A stretch of DNA of 40,533 nucleotides from Chara braunii (Eukaryota; Streptophyta; Charophyceae; Charales; Characeae). Location of the stretch: NCBI GenBank assembly GCA_003427395.1, contig BFEA01000118.1, forward strand, positions 1,993,188 through 2,033,720. The letters are read 5' to 3'. Shown here one piece after another: positions 1 to 9,599 of the stretch. Made by a program: the position numbers and the translations under genes. The stretch's first letter is position 1; each line of letters opens with the position of its first letter. The notes under the pieces were generated by a model. The model made no database searches and was not told the origin of the DNA. It worked only from the letters and a program-made list of their open reading frames with translations.

Positions 1-13
1 GGGGGGGGGGGGG
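1..13. repeat. poly-G run at scaffold edge
   Basis: Thirteen G in a row open the window. Together with the (CT)n run that closes it, this suggests the scaffold ends where short reads could not be extended. Confidence 0.8.
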
Positions 14-59
14 AGCAACATCCATCCCGTCTGCCCCTCTGATGGCTGGAGGGAGATAA

Positions 60-1240
60 CAGAGAGATGTTCGCAGGGGTCCCCTGCATATGTATAAGCC
101 TTAGGAGTAGTAGGAGTGAGGTAGGTAGGTGAAGGTGAATTGAAAGAATTTGAAAGAGGATGAAATATCCGAGAGAACAAAAAAAAGAAAAAACAGCTGA
201 TATCTAAAAGACCGTTGCCCAGGGGCAGGTTCCACTAGCACACGTGTAGTGTAAAATGTCCGCACAAGATGCCTGTGAGGCAACTGTGGGAAATCGTCGG
301 ACCGACCGTTGCTGCAGGAAAATCGGATGGCAGCAAAACCACGATGGATTAACATTTCGAGGTCGTGTTTTTATTTTGTTTTTGTTCTTTTTCTTTATAT
401 TCGCGAAGAATGGGAGGCGGAAAAAAGAAAGAGAAAGACTTGTTTCTATTGGCCGCACTTCAAACGAGAAAAGAAAGCTCGAGTACTTGAAGGGGTTGGT
501 GTTGACCTCCTTTTTTTTTTACCGGTCTATTGCATCCCCTTGGACTCATCTAGTACTACTTCATTTTTTACGCAGAATACAAGAATGTGCACGCTTCAGT
601 ATGGCAAACGGTCACTTTAGTCATCCCATCTGCCACACTAAGGGTCGTGGTCACATCAATCGTCGGGTAGATCTGCTATCCCAACAGCCCAGTGAAGCAA
701 TGAATAGACTCTAGCTTCATTGGGCATTCGCGGGTGGAATGAATCTGGACGTTTTTCGGGGGATGGGACGGAGGTGGGGAGGGCAGGACGGGTGAGGACA
801 GGTGAGGGTGCATGAATCAAATATCACCACTTTTTTCTTTTCTTTTTCATTTTAAATACTTTTTTTTTTTTTTGTTGTTGTGTTTTTTCTAAATACTTTT
901 CTTAGTTTTCCGGTGGACCAGGTGTCACACACATAGTAATAGGCCATCACTCGTGTGCTAGTGGAACGGTGCCCCAGGGTGCGGTCTGGTTTATATTCTC
1001 TTTCTTTCTTTCTTTCTTTCTTTCTTTCAATTTCACCTTTCACTATCTACCTATCACTGCTCCAGACCTATACAGGGGACGGGGACCCCTGCACCCCTGC
1101 AAGCATAGCTACCCTCTCAAAGTTAAGGGGATGCATGTTGCGCCCCCACCCCCAGCCTAACAGGCGGTGGTCAGGAAGTAGGGTGCGGCCCCGCTGGGGG
1201 GTACCGGCTAATGCAAGGACCTATTATTTTGCCAGTAGCT
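60..1240. repeat. large foldback: inverted arms around a TIR element
   Basis: Bases 60-250 read in reverse complement resemble 940-1130. Shared blocks, in order from the centre outward, are the GTTCCACTAGCACACG end, a GCGGTCT/ACGGTCT block, a CTTT-rich stretch, TTTCAATT-CACC, CACTCCTA/CACTGCTCC, and AGGGGACCCCTGC. The right-hand arm continues to about 1240 (CCCCAGCC, GCGGTGGTCAG, GGCTAATGCAAGGACC) and this part recurs at 11373-11575. No gene is seen. The structure may be a foldback transposon or an inverted duplication of an older repeat around the inner element. Confidence 0.65.
220..977. mobile_element. non-autonomous TIR element E1 (758 bp)
   Basis: The left end CAGGGGCAGGTTCCACTAGC at 220 is matched in inverted orientation at 944-977 (CTGGGGCACCGTTCCACTAG on the minus strand), with the match continuing through ACACG. 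The interior has the phrase GAATCTGGACG near 739, also found inside E2, E3 and E8. No transposase is encoded. No clear target duplication was found. Its ends belong to the GGGGC..GGTYCCACTAGCA group described in the findings. Confidence 0.7.
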
Positions 1241-2179
1241 GTGCCTCCCATCTCGTTTCCCCACCCCAGGGGCACGGTTCCACTAGCAGGGGAGTAATGG
1301 CACATGCGCCCCCTTGGACGTCTAGGAAAAACGGAAAAGAAATAAATAATTCCCCTGGAGTTGCGTCAATCTCCGTTCTCCTTCTCTGCTCGACCGTCAC
1401 ACTGAAGGCACACGCACACACCTGCACTTTCCTAAATGTATCTGGCTGCAATTACGGCCAAGCTGGACGAATCGGACCGCACTCGGGTCCAGAGCGCAGT
1501 CATTTGCTGTGAACGAGGGGACACTTTATAGGACGGTTTGTTCGAAGTGCCGGTCTCAAATTTCTTGCCTATTTTTCCTGTTTCAGATTAGCACGATAGG
1601 GGGTTACTATTAACCGTGCCAATTTTGGGGGTCAAGAGGAAGCTTTCAGTACCTGACTTTTTTTTTTTTGGAGACAACTGCGCCTGTGACTGCTGCACAG
1701 TTCAGAATTCGCAAACATTACAGTCCTTTGCAATCTTGGGTGAAGACTCTGAAGACCAGTTAGAAACTGCAAGAAATTTGACGGCCTACTCGTTCAATAG
1801 TTGGCAAAAACGGGAGGTGGCGGTAGTGGTACCTCTCTTTTTCCTGTGGCCTGGCCTGGGAGCAGTTACTGGTAGCAGTTACTGGTAGCAGTTACTGGTA
1901 GCAGGCCCTCCTGTTTTTGGCTCGTTTCCCCCAGGGGTCTGGCCTAGGCATCTCGGCCGTGGCCCAGCCATGGGCGGGGCCAAGACATCCGCTATGGCCC
2001 AGCCACGGGTGTGGCCTAGACTGCTCGGCCGTGGCATAAGCAGGTGCACAAAAAAGGGAAAAAAAAAAAAAAAAAAAAAAGCCTCCAGTGTGAAAGAAAA
2101 AAAGAAGTCTTAGGCGCGGGACTGTGTTTAAAAGAAAAAACAGTCGCAGGTCTAGGGAGGGAAAAAAAACAAAAAAAAC

Positions 2180-2183
<4 letters not shown>
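1241..2183. other. no gene seen; orphan TIR end and repeats
   Basis: Nothing gene-like is supported. Position 1266-1288 reads CAGGGGCACGGTTCCACTAG, the same terminal motif as E1, but no inverted partner was found nearby. GGTAGCAGTTACT is repeated three times near 1868-1902. A GGCCGTGGCCCAGCCA-type motif is repeated around 1945-2035. Confidence 0.5.

Positions 2184-2229
<46 letters not shown>
2184..2229. repeat. (CA)n microsatellite
   Basis: Uninterrupted AC dinucleotides run for about 46 bases. Confidence 0.95.
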
Positions 2230-2231
<2 letters not shown>

Positions 2232-2930
2232 CACCTGATTTTGCCATTTCCGAACTTTCAACGGCTAGAAGTGCACAAACTTTAGCTGTTACAGTAACAG
2301 TTCTGCTTTTTTGCAGTTTCTAACTGCCCTCCCTCGAAAGGATTTTGAAGAACAATTTCCGTATTTGCTTGTCCAAATCCACCCACATTTGGATTATTTG
2401 TTAGAGGCTGATGTACTTTAACAAATTCTCCCAGATAGAAACACAGTGCCTTGTTACTCCTGTTTCTGTTATTCCTGCCAATTATTCGGAGCAGTTACAG
2501 TAACTGTGCACGGGTCAGCCGCGCTGTTATTTCTTTTTTGTTGTTTTGGACACTGGGACGAGTCTCTACTCACTCTGCGGTCAACATGGATATTTGGCTA
2601 GGTTTTGTCCTCTATTTCCTCCCTCTTTTCTCTCTCCCTCCTTCCTTCCTTCTCTCTACTCACTCTGACCTCTCATAATGATTGTGCTGCGACTAGTGTT
2701 GGTGTGATGTTCGAAGCATCAGTACTCTGTATGTTAAATACTGGACATACTTTAATGCACGGAGTAACCGACGTAGAAGTGATACTACCGTTGTGTGGCT
2801 TCCCTGAGATGGCTTCTAATATCTGCGGTCAACATGGACATAAAACATACTTTAACGCACGGAGGAGTAACGACTGCTGTCAATGTATCTAGTACAGTAA
2901 CCAGGTTCAAACGAACCTATCTCGGGGAGA
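2230..2930. other. no gene seen
   Basis: Unique-looking AT-rich sequence with no coding region that I can support. ATACTTTAA(T/C)GCACGGAG occurs twice (about 2747 and 2847), each after a nearby GGACATA, suggesting a small local duplication of about 100 bp. Confidence 0.4.
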
Positions 2931-2935
2931 ATTTG

Positions 2936-3020
2936 GACGAGTATGCGATTATATGATAGGATCAGTTCGTCCTGATGAGACTGCTTGGGGGGTAGTCGAA
3001 ACGCTTGAGGATGAGCGCTA
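2936..3020 (+). ncRNA. hammerhead-ribozyme-like core (candidate, probably degenerate)
   Basis: CTGATGA lies at 2972-2978, followed by a 6-bp stem II (GACTGC 2979-2984 with GTAGTC 2992-2997, one G-T pair, 7-nt loop) and then GAAA at 2998-3001. This is the exact hammerhead core order. A stem III can be drawn as CGCT 3002-3005 with AGCG 3014-3017, followed by C-T-A, one nucleotide more than the canonical UH cleavage site. Stem I is weak on the 3' side, though GACGA 2936-2940 can pair with TCGTC 2967-2971 directly before the core. Core and stem II are seen. Activity is doubtful because the cleavage strand is imperfect. Retrotransposon-borne hammerheads are known in plants. Confidence 0.4.
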
Positions 3021-3083
3021 GAATGTGGATGAGTAGGGTGGTCAGGGACGCTGAGCCCGGTTCTCAGCAAAGTCTTGTGTTCA

Positions 3084-3176
3084 CTCCGGGTAGACTGTGA
3101 GAACCCCGGCCTCAAACCTTCTCATGGATAATATCAGCCTTGGGCACTGGGCCCATTTTGCAAAAAAAAAAAAAAA
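3084..3176 (+). repeat. retroposon 3' tail with A15
   Basis: CTCCGGGTAGACTGTGAGAA followed by CCCCGGCCTC, then about 50 nt and 15 A. The same CCGGGTAGACTGTGRGGACC block precedes the A tail (poly-T on the plus strand) in minus-strand copies at 5557-5711, 14660-17259 and 35011-35115. The block can form a CCGGGT/ACCCCGG stem-loop. Confidence 0.6.
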
Positions 3177-3180
3177 GAGA

Positions 3181-3185
<5 letters not shown>

Positions 3186-3213
<28 letters not shown>

Positions 3214-3219
3214 CTTTTT
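3186..3219. repeat. poly-T tract
   Basis: Roughly 30 T with one C, close to the A tail of the preceding retroposon copy. A head-to-head pair of poly(A)-ended insertions is possible. Confidence 0.8.
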
Positions 3220-3974
3220 TGACCGTTACTGCTGGATGATACTAGGGGTCCTGGTAGGAGCAGACATGGGTTTCGTTCGTGTGAGCCATATGTTATACCA
3301 CTATCATTGCATGCTTTCGGAGCTTGCATTGATTATCTATTTGGCTCTTGGGACTTTCGGTTATCGTATTTTGGCTTTTTTGGCATGCGTGTGGCATTGT
3401 GATCATATGAGTTTATCTTTCATGTCTTACCTCATGCCGCGACTGATTTAGCCGGACAGTCATTTCTCTCTCATCTCGTCTCATCTCATCTGGCCATATG
3501 GCCGTATGGGCATGGTGGTATATTGACGATTAAAAATCGAACGTCTCCAGGACGTTTTCTACTAAGCTGTGGACGTGTTTACAGTCAAAATCATGCAAGG
3601 TGTGTTGGCCGTATTTGCAGTCAGATACAAACAGGAAAGATCTGTTGTCTGCCCTAAGCGGGACCTGGCCCCCGGTCTATTCTGGGGGGGGTGACAGTCT
3701 GTGAAATAGATGGTTCTTTTCATTTTCCCTTTTTTTTGTAAATAGATCATGATTCTGGAAAAAAAAAAAAAAAGCAAAGGAAAAAAAACGAATTACTGAA
3801 AAAAGAAAAATAGAGGAGAAGGGAGATGGTTGATCTTTTTCATCAGCGAATAATCATCAGTACGACTGTGTACTTCCTTGGCCGTTTCTTTGTACAAGAA
3901 CTCGATAGTCACTGTTGGACTTCCCTGGACGTAATTTATGGCAACGTCCTGTCCAGCTAGTTCTTGCTGTTCTT

Positions 3975-4021
<47 letters not shown>

Positions 4022-4200
4022 CCGAAGAAGAAAAGGCCGATAGCCGCCTAAGGGATACGACCGTTGAGCTGACTGGTCCAAGGTAATTCTGTTCATCTGC
4101 TTGGAATTGGATTCGCACACGTGACACGTGTCTGTATTTCAACAGGTCACTGAGCTAGGCCGGTGGTGGTCCAACGAGTTTCCCTCTACTTGCGCCTCTA
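3220..4200. other. no gene seen; 43-nt poly-T tract
   Basis: No supported coding region. A T tract of more than 40 bases lies at 3978-4021. It could be the A tail of a minus-strand retroposon, but the sequence to its right (GAAGAAGAAAAGGCC onward) does not match the known tails in this window. Confidence 0.5.
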
Positions 4201-4201
4201 G

Positions 4202-4295
4202 CTTTTTTTTTTCTTTTTTTTATTACTTTTAATTTAACCATGGCTCCAATCTATTTGTCGGGAGCGACACAAGCTGGGACCTTGTCCCACTTGCA
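4202..4295 (-). repeat. retroposon tail, copy a, abutting a TIR-like end
   Basis: A T-rich run (4202-4230) is followed by GGCTCCAATCTATTTGTCGG and GAGCGACACAAGCTGGGA, nearly the same as 5601-5640. On the minus strand this is the 3' end of the poly(A) retroposon family. It runs into GGGACCTTGTCCCACTTGCA, which resembles the end of E8 (34639). Confidence 0.6.
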
Positions 4296-4465
4296 CCGTT
4301 TGGTTGAGGCAACTCGACTGTGCCACAGCTGAAAATATTCGTTCTAATTCGATTTCAATTTTCAAATGAGAAATGCATTTATAAATGGCACGCATTTGTG
4401 ACACATACAATTGTTCTCAGACTGGTTTTTCTTTTATCACAATTGGAGTGGCATCCACAGCAGAA

Positions 4466-4501
4466 AATGAAAATGAAAATGAAAATGAAAATGAAAATGA
4501 A
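4466..4501 (+). repeat. (AAAATG)n
   Basis: Six tandem hexamer copies. Confidence 0.95.
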
Positions 4502-4617
4502 GAGTGAGTTGCCAGAATCCCTTTTGTACAAAAATGGCAATTTGAAACGGAAGGACGCTCGTACAGTTTCTCTAGAAAAACACCTTTTGGGGGAAGAAGA
4601 GGGTCCGACTCGTTGAG

Positions 4618-4729
4618 CTACAGTCTTCCGGGGAATACAACGCACAGTCATTATAGCTGTATTTGAGGTGTCTTTCAGTCTAGATGCAGCTACAATGACC
4701 GTACGTTGTATCCGGGGAAGACTGTAGCT
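4618..4729. mobile_element. MITE-like foldback M2, copy 1
   Basis: Almost fully self-complementary. CTACAGTCTTCC at the left is mirrored by GGAAGACTGTAG at the right. Inside, GAATACAACGCACAGTCATT and a TAGCTGTATTT block pair with the right arm (GTACGTTGTATCC). The same family occurs at 33804-33914 and, more diverged, at 7682-7791 and 36212-36360. There is no coding capacity. Confidence 0.75.
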
Positions 4730-4861
4730 GTATCCCCAAAAAGGAGACAGCTAGCCCAACGGAAAGTGACAAGGGTAGGGGGAGTAGTATTCGAGAGAAA
4801 GCATTGACTTCTGCTTGAAGTTTTTGTTGTAAGAAAAAGCAACGATAGTTTCTATTTCCAT

Positions 4862-4929
4862 TTTTTTATTAAAAACGGACCGCTAGATGACCTCCTTTTT
4901 TTTATTAAAAACGGACGGCTAGATGACTT
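4862..4929 (+). repeat. tandem duplication, period about 36 bp
   Basis: TTTTTTTATTAAAAACGGAC followed by (C/G)GCTAGATGAC occurs twice in a row. Confidence 0.85.
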
Positions 4930-5030
4930 GGAAGACGTGCATCTCCGTTGCCGCCTACAGTCACACAAGCGTCGAAAACCAAACGTTTGCCTAGCTCAAC
5001 GCCGTCAACGGAGCTAGTGCGACATCGTCC

Positions 5031-5201
5031 CTGGGGCCAAGTCCCACCAGCAGCGTTGAGCTACCTCAACGCCTGAATGTGGAATCTTTTGAGGAGATGT
5101 GCAGAAATGGTGTTCAGTTTCCTGAACTGCACTTCAACACAAACACGTCCAGATTCAGGCGTTGAGGTAACTCAACGCTGCTAGTGGGACTTGACCCCCG
5201 G
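5031..5201. mobile_element. MITE-like TIR element E2
   Basis: GGGGCCAAGTCCCACCAGCA at the left and its inverted partner GGGGGTCAAGTCCCACTAGC at the right. Both continue into GCGTTGAG, TACCTCAACGCCTGAAT and GTGGA, so the arms pair for about 50 bp. The inner part (TTCAGTTTCCTGAACTG) is also palindromic. Non-autonomous. Confidence 0.8.
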
Positions 5202-5541
5202 GGGCGGCGTACTCCCTTCTCTACTCCGGTCGCCTCAGTGGGGTACTATATCGTCTGTAGAGAACATTCACTGAATGTCATGCGGATATGCAGTTCCATA
5301 TCGGTGAACATTCATCACAATTACAACGATGATCATTATTATGCACACCGGTCATACAAGTCGTTATGGCTGAGATCATACAAGTCGGTTGGCGTCCGTG
5401 TGGAAGGACTGTGAGCGCAGATTTGTGATTGCAGATTAATTTAAATTTGCAATTATCTACGGAAATGATGTTGTAATCTGTTCAGTGAGATTAAAGAGTC
5501 TGATTACATTATTATTAATAATTTATTATTGAATATTCTCG
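5202..5541. other. no gene seen
   Basis: AT-rich intergenic sequence with (ATT)-rich stretches near 5500-5530. The right edge contains the target site of the next retroposon. Confidence 0.4.
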
Positions 5542-5553
5542 ACTCTCGAGTAT

Positions 5554-5595
<42 letters not shown>

Positions 5596-5726
5596 AGAAC
5601 ACGGCTCCGATCTATTTGTGGGGAGCGACACAGCTGGGAAACGGGCCTAGCGTCCCTTATAAAACCTTCTGCATAGGTACGGGGCCGGGGTCCCCACAGT
5701 CTACCCGGAGCACTCTCGAGTATTCT
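5542..5726 (-). mobile_element. short poly(A) retroposon (SINE-like) with 15-bp target duplication
   Basis: ACTCTCGAGTATTCT occurs at 5542-5556 and again at 5712-5726. Between them lie 35 T followed by about 120 bp, so the element is on the minus strand and ends in an A tail. In sense orientation it reads GCTCCGGGTAGACTGTGGGG, CCCCGGCCCC, then GGGACGCTAGGCCCGTTTCC, CAGCTGTGTCGCTCCCCACA and the A tail. The sequence shows target-primed retroposition directly. It could be a SINE or a severely 5'-truncated LINE tail, and no Pol III box is convincing. Confidence 0.8.
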
Positions 5727-5754
5727 GGCTTCCGTGTGGGCACGGATTTTGGGT

Positions 5755-5926
5755 CCTGGGCCGAGGTCTCATCAGCAAGAGATTGGACTTAGCTCCTGAA
5801 TCTGGACGTGTTTTAAGCAGCAATGGAGAAAAAGCTGTTCAATCTCAAATTTCTGCACTTTTCCAGGAACACGTCTAGATTCAGGCGTTCAATCCAATCC
5901 ATGTTGCGAGTGCGACCTGGCCCCTG
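5755..5926. mobile_element. MITE-like TIR element E3
   Basis: CTGGGCCGAGGTCTCATCAG at the left pairs with the right end, which reads CAGGGGCCAGGTCGCACTCG on the minus strand. Both arms continue to GATTGGA and CCTGAATCT(G/A)GACGTGTT, the same inner phrase as E2 and E8. No coding capacity. Confidence 0.75.
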
Positions 5927-5972
5927 GCTAAAAATAGACTGAAAGATAGGTAGAGATCTGAGATAGCAGTCC

Positions 5973-6082
5973 ATGGGGGGGAAGTCCCACTTGAGCTCAC
6001 TCTTCAATGCATGTCGAATCGGTGGTCTTCGTAGATTATGGTCACAAATTGAGAACTGGGGTAAATGGGACTTTGGCCCATC
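5973..6082. mobile_element. small TIR element E4
   Basis: GGGGGGGAAGTCCCACTTGA at the left; the right end reads GGGCCAAAGTCCCATTTACC on the minus strand. Inner arms (CACTCTTCAATGCATG and CAGTTCTCAATTTGTG) are partly complementary. It is the shortest member of the shared-end group, and its boundaries are approximate. Confidence 0.5.
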
Positions 6083-7127
6083 GCGGGGGGGGGAGGGGGG
6101 GGGGGGGGGGGGTGTTGAGGGAAAAAAAAGGCCCATCTGGGAAACTCGTCGTCCAGAGTTTTCCGCTAGAACATGGAAAGATACATCGCCATTATCTTGT
6201 CTTTTGTGCATGCCGAGAGTAGTCCATGGTTTATTTATTTTTTAGTTATTCAGATCAAAAGAAGTCTTACACCGCTACCATTGACGCGATTTTTTTTATT
6301 TTTATTTTTTGACGCGATTTTGGTTGGTTCGCCAGTGCTAGCCATTGATTCATATCGACGGTCAGATACAATGAATTTGTCCAGCTAAGTCAGTCGACTA
6401 GGAGCTCGCTACAGTGGACACTAACAAGGACTTCAACGTTTATATTTGTGGAGGGGGAAAGAGGGTTGAAGCACAGAAATAGCCGGACCGGGTATTTTTT
6501 GTATTTGGAAGCGGAAAAAAAAAAAAGAAGAATTAGCTCGGTCAAAAGGGTGCGCGCATGCAAATGCCTCTGTGCAACCAGGGGCGAGTACCAACCTGGA
6601 CGACATCGTGCAAAAGTGCAGAAAATAGTGATTCGTCTGCTCTCCTGCATGCCTGCATAAAACACATCCAGAATAATCCAATTCTGTCCGCTACGGTAGT
6701 GAGACCTTGCGACGGATGGCTGCTGCAGATCATGCCCACTTGCAGGTACACAGGTGCTTGTTTGTTTGTTTGTTTTTTTTTGTTTTTTTTTTTGTGGGTG
6801 GGGGTAGGGGGAGGGCGAGGAGCTGCAGCCACACACCCACACCCACACCCACACACACACACACCCACACCCACACCCACACACACACAAGGGGCTTTGC
6901 GAGCGGGCGGACTGGTCTTTGCGGGCGGGGGGGGGGGGCGGGGGGCGATTGCCATTTTTTGCATGAGCAGAGGTTAGCGGGCTGTTCACGTACGCTTGAA
7001 AGTACGGAAAATGGTTTTCTCTTTTTCCCTGAGTACAATACAGAACAGAATTTTAGGGCTGTGCTGCAGATTGGGCGCGTGCTGAAGATCAGCATTTTGA
7101 ATGTATCGGGACCTGCTGTGGTCCACG
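6083..7127. other. no gene seen; G-run and CCCACA repeat
   Basis: A G-rich run (6085-6112) and a CCCACA/CACACA tract (6831-6889) dominate. Open frames across the latter encode only Pro/Thr/His or Val/Cys/Trp repeats and are not genes. Confidence 0.5.
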
Positions 7128-7172
7128 TTGTTGTAGAGGTGGGATACTAGACGGATGGCAGTCACCCACAGT
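7128..7172 (+). repeat. 47-bp dispersed repeat, copy 1
   Basis: GTTGTTGTAGAGGTGGGATA followed by CTAGACGGATGGCAGTCACC and CACAG. The same block, with one mismatch, lies inverted at 18778-18825. Outside it the two loci diverge. Its nature is unknown. Confidence 0.7.
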
Positions 7173-7681
7173 TGACATTTGCAGAGTGGTGCGAAGAGGC
7201 CCTAGGGCTCCTATTGTTGGCGTCTTGCCGCCTCTCCGCGGGCGATGCATAGCTCTTTTTTCTTTGGGAAAGGGGGGGGGGGGGAAGATGCGTCGCTCTG
7301 ACATTACGGTTTCTGTGTAAGGTACTACCACCTCGGTAGATTCCCCCCAGTGCCTCCACCCTAAAACCTCTATAAATTCTTATTTCGTCCCTGAAGTGGG
7401 CCTGTTTTTCGGTTTTGGAACACACTTTTCATTACGCAAACAAAGCCAGGAACCTGCTTACTATGAGGGCTATAATGGGAATGGGGCCTCATATATTTAT
7501 TCTTTTTTTGAAGGAAAGGGGCCTCTTATTGGGGGCGAAAAAAAAAAGAAAAGAGATTAACCTTTGAGGTCTATAATAGGAATGGACACCAGCGGGCCTC
7601 TTTCAGCGGACTTTTTTTTGGGCAGTTTGTCCTCAACTGGCGCTTCTGTGGCAGTTTGTAGATCTGTCGGTGCTACTACAG
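7173..7681. other. no gene seen
   Basis: A weak local repeat is present: GAGG(G/T)CTATAAT(G/A)GGAATGG about 7466 and 7566, each followed shortly by GGGCCTC. No gene supported. Confidence 0.4.
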
Positions 7682-7791
7682 TGTTCTCCCGAATAGAACG
7701 CCCGGTCATTACCCCTGCATGTAGACTGAAAGTTGCACAAAATACTTCGGCTATCATGACCCGGTCCGGGCGTTATATTCGGGGGAAAGAC
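7682..7791. mobile_element. M2-related foldback, diverged
   Basis: GTTCTCCCGAATAGAACGCC with CGGTCATT at the left; the right side (GACCCGGTCCGGGCGTTATA, TTCGGGGGAAAGAC) is its inverted partner. TAGACTGAAAG lies in the middle, as in the other M2 copies. Confidence 0.55.
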
Positions 7792-8040
7792 GGTTTTTTT
7801 GTGGGTTGGCAGTAGGGATAGTAGGGATTGTCGGAATGATGCTGGAGCAGATGGCTATATCTTTCCATGGTTTGCGGGAAGATACATGATCCATTTTGCA
7901 CGTCCCGGCAGTGGTGTGGCGAGGCCCCAGTATGATGTTAATACTTCCTCTATTTGAAATCCTGTCTGAAAAGAAAAAGAAAAAGGGAAAGTTCGGGAAA
8001 CTGTGGCTGTGGGCCTGTGGCAGCACACTTTTAGTTTGAA

Positions 8041-8345
8041 ATAGGCCAAAAAAACAGGCATAGGCAGGTTTCCTGCAGCGAAGGTCGAAAACTTAAGGCA
8101 ATCAAAACACAGGCCGGGGGTTTAGACATCTTGAAGGCCTGTGTTTAGATTTGGCAGGTTCAGCGCCGGTTCCTTCACAGCACACGGCCGATCCGCTTAA
8201 CGTGGGAGATTAGGTGGGAAATCACCGGCCTTTCCAAATCGTTTGGGATATCGGGCCTGAAAGGGCACCGGAAGTCCCAATCAATTGGAGAACGGTTGAC
8301 TTTCCAGGAACCTGCGACACGGCAGAAGGGGTTTTGTTCATGACC

Positions 8346-8415
<70 letters not shown>

Positions 8416-8445
8416 CTTTTTACGGCAGGCACTGATTCTTCTTTG

Positions 8446-8511
<66 letters not shown>

Positions 8512-8512
8512 N

Positions 8513-8600
<88 letters not shown>

Positions 8601-8852
8601 CTATCTTGACTCTCTCTCTCTCCCTCTGTCTCTCCTGTGGGCACGCGCGGCCCCCTTTTGAAGGCATACCCAAAGCAGCTTGATAAGTGTATCCCATAGC
8701 AACTCCTGGCGAATGGGCCGTGGACCGCTGCTGGATGTGCAAACCTGAGTTCAGCAAAGGAGGAAGGGAGAATTCCTCCACACACACTTCCGCACACACA
8801 CACACACACACACACAGGCAAAAACGTTATAGAATAGTGGGAAAAATGATCC

Positions 8853-8915
<63 letters not shown>

Positions 8916-9193
8916 GAGGGATGGCAAACTCCCCTCTCCTGTACGGACGTGGGCCGGGGTGGTTGTTGACGGGTGCCTGGATCTGGTGCCCTTTCAGGCC
9001 CTCTTCAGAGAGGCCGGTGATTTCCCTCCTGATGTTCCATGTGAAGCCGACCGGCCCCGTGCCTGGGAAGGAACCCGAGATGGACCTGCCTAATCCAAAC
9101 ACAGGCCTTGTCTGAAGCATAAGTCTATGTTCTGATTGCCTTTTCGAAAGTGGGCTGCGGGAAACCTGCCTATGCATTGCTTTTCTTGCCTAT
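8041..9193. mobile_element. 1.15-kb foldback with microsatellites inside the arms
   Basis: The left arm 8041-8347 and the right arm 8913-9193 are inverted copies. Shared blocks are ATAGGC, GCATAGGCAGGTTTCC, AAGGCAATCA, AGGCCTGTGTTT, GGGAAATCACCGGCCT, GGGCCTGAAAGGGCACC. The left arm ends in (CT)n 8350-8410 and the right arm starts with (GA)n 8865-8912, so the pairing continues through the dinucleotides. The loop holds a second (CT)n. No coding capacity. Confidence 0.75.
8447..8605 (+). repeat. (CT)n then (TATC)n, with a single N
   Basis: About 130 bases of CT interrupted by one N at 8512, then TATC tetramers. The N probably marks an unresolved length rather than a base call. Confidence 0.95.
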
Positions 9194-9395
9194 TACGAAC
9201 TACACCTGTGACACCAATGTACTTGCCCCAAAAGAAAAAAACAGAAAAAGAAGAAATCATGTCTACGGGTGTGAGGTCATACTTGCACATGGACTTTCCT
9301 GGATGTATCTGACCCGGAATTCTACCACGGCCCAGATGCATCTGACCCTAGGCTACCAGTGTGGCCTGGGACCACTTGCCCCGCCGGGCAAAAAC
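9194..9395. other. no gene seen
   Basis: Short intergenic stretch. A CTGGATGTATCTGACCC-like phrase is repeated (GATGCATCTGACCC about 9336). Confidence 0.4.
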
Positions 9396-9568
9396 AAATT
9401 ACAAAAATATAAAATATACAAAAAAATTGCAAAAATATAAAATATACAAATTTAATTACAAAAATATAAAATATACGAAAAACTTGCAAAAATATAAAAT
9501 ATACTAAAAGTTACAAAAATATAAAATATACAAAAAAATTACAAAAATATGAAATATAAAAAAAAATT
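9396..9568 (+). repeat. AT-rich tandem repeat, six copies of about 30 bp
   Basis: Units of TTACAAAAATATAAAATATA plus CAAAAA-type spacers of slightly varying length recur six times. One unit reads GCAAAAATATAAAATATA. Confidence 0.9.
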
Positions 9569-9599
9569 GTACATAGAGCTGTTTTTTGATCTATGGGTA

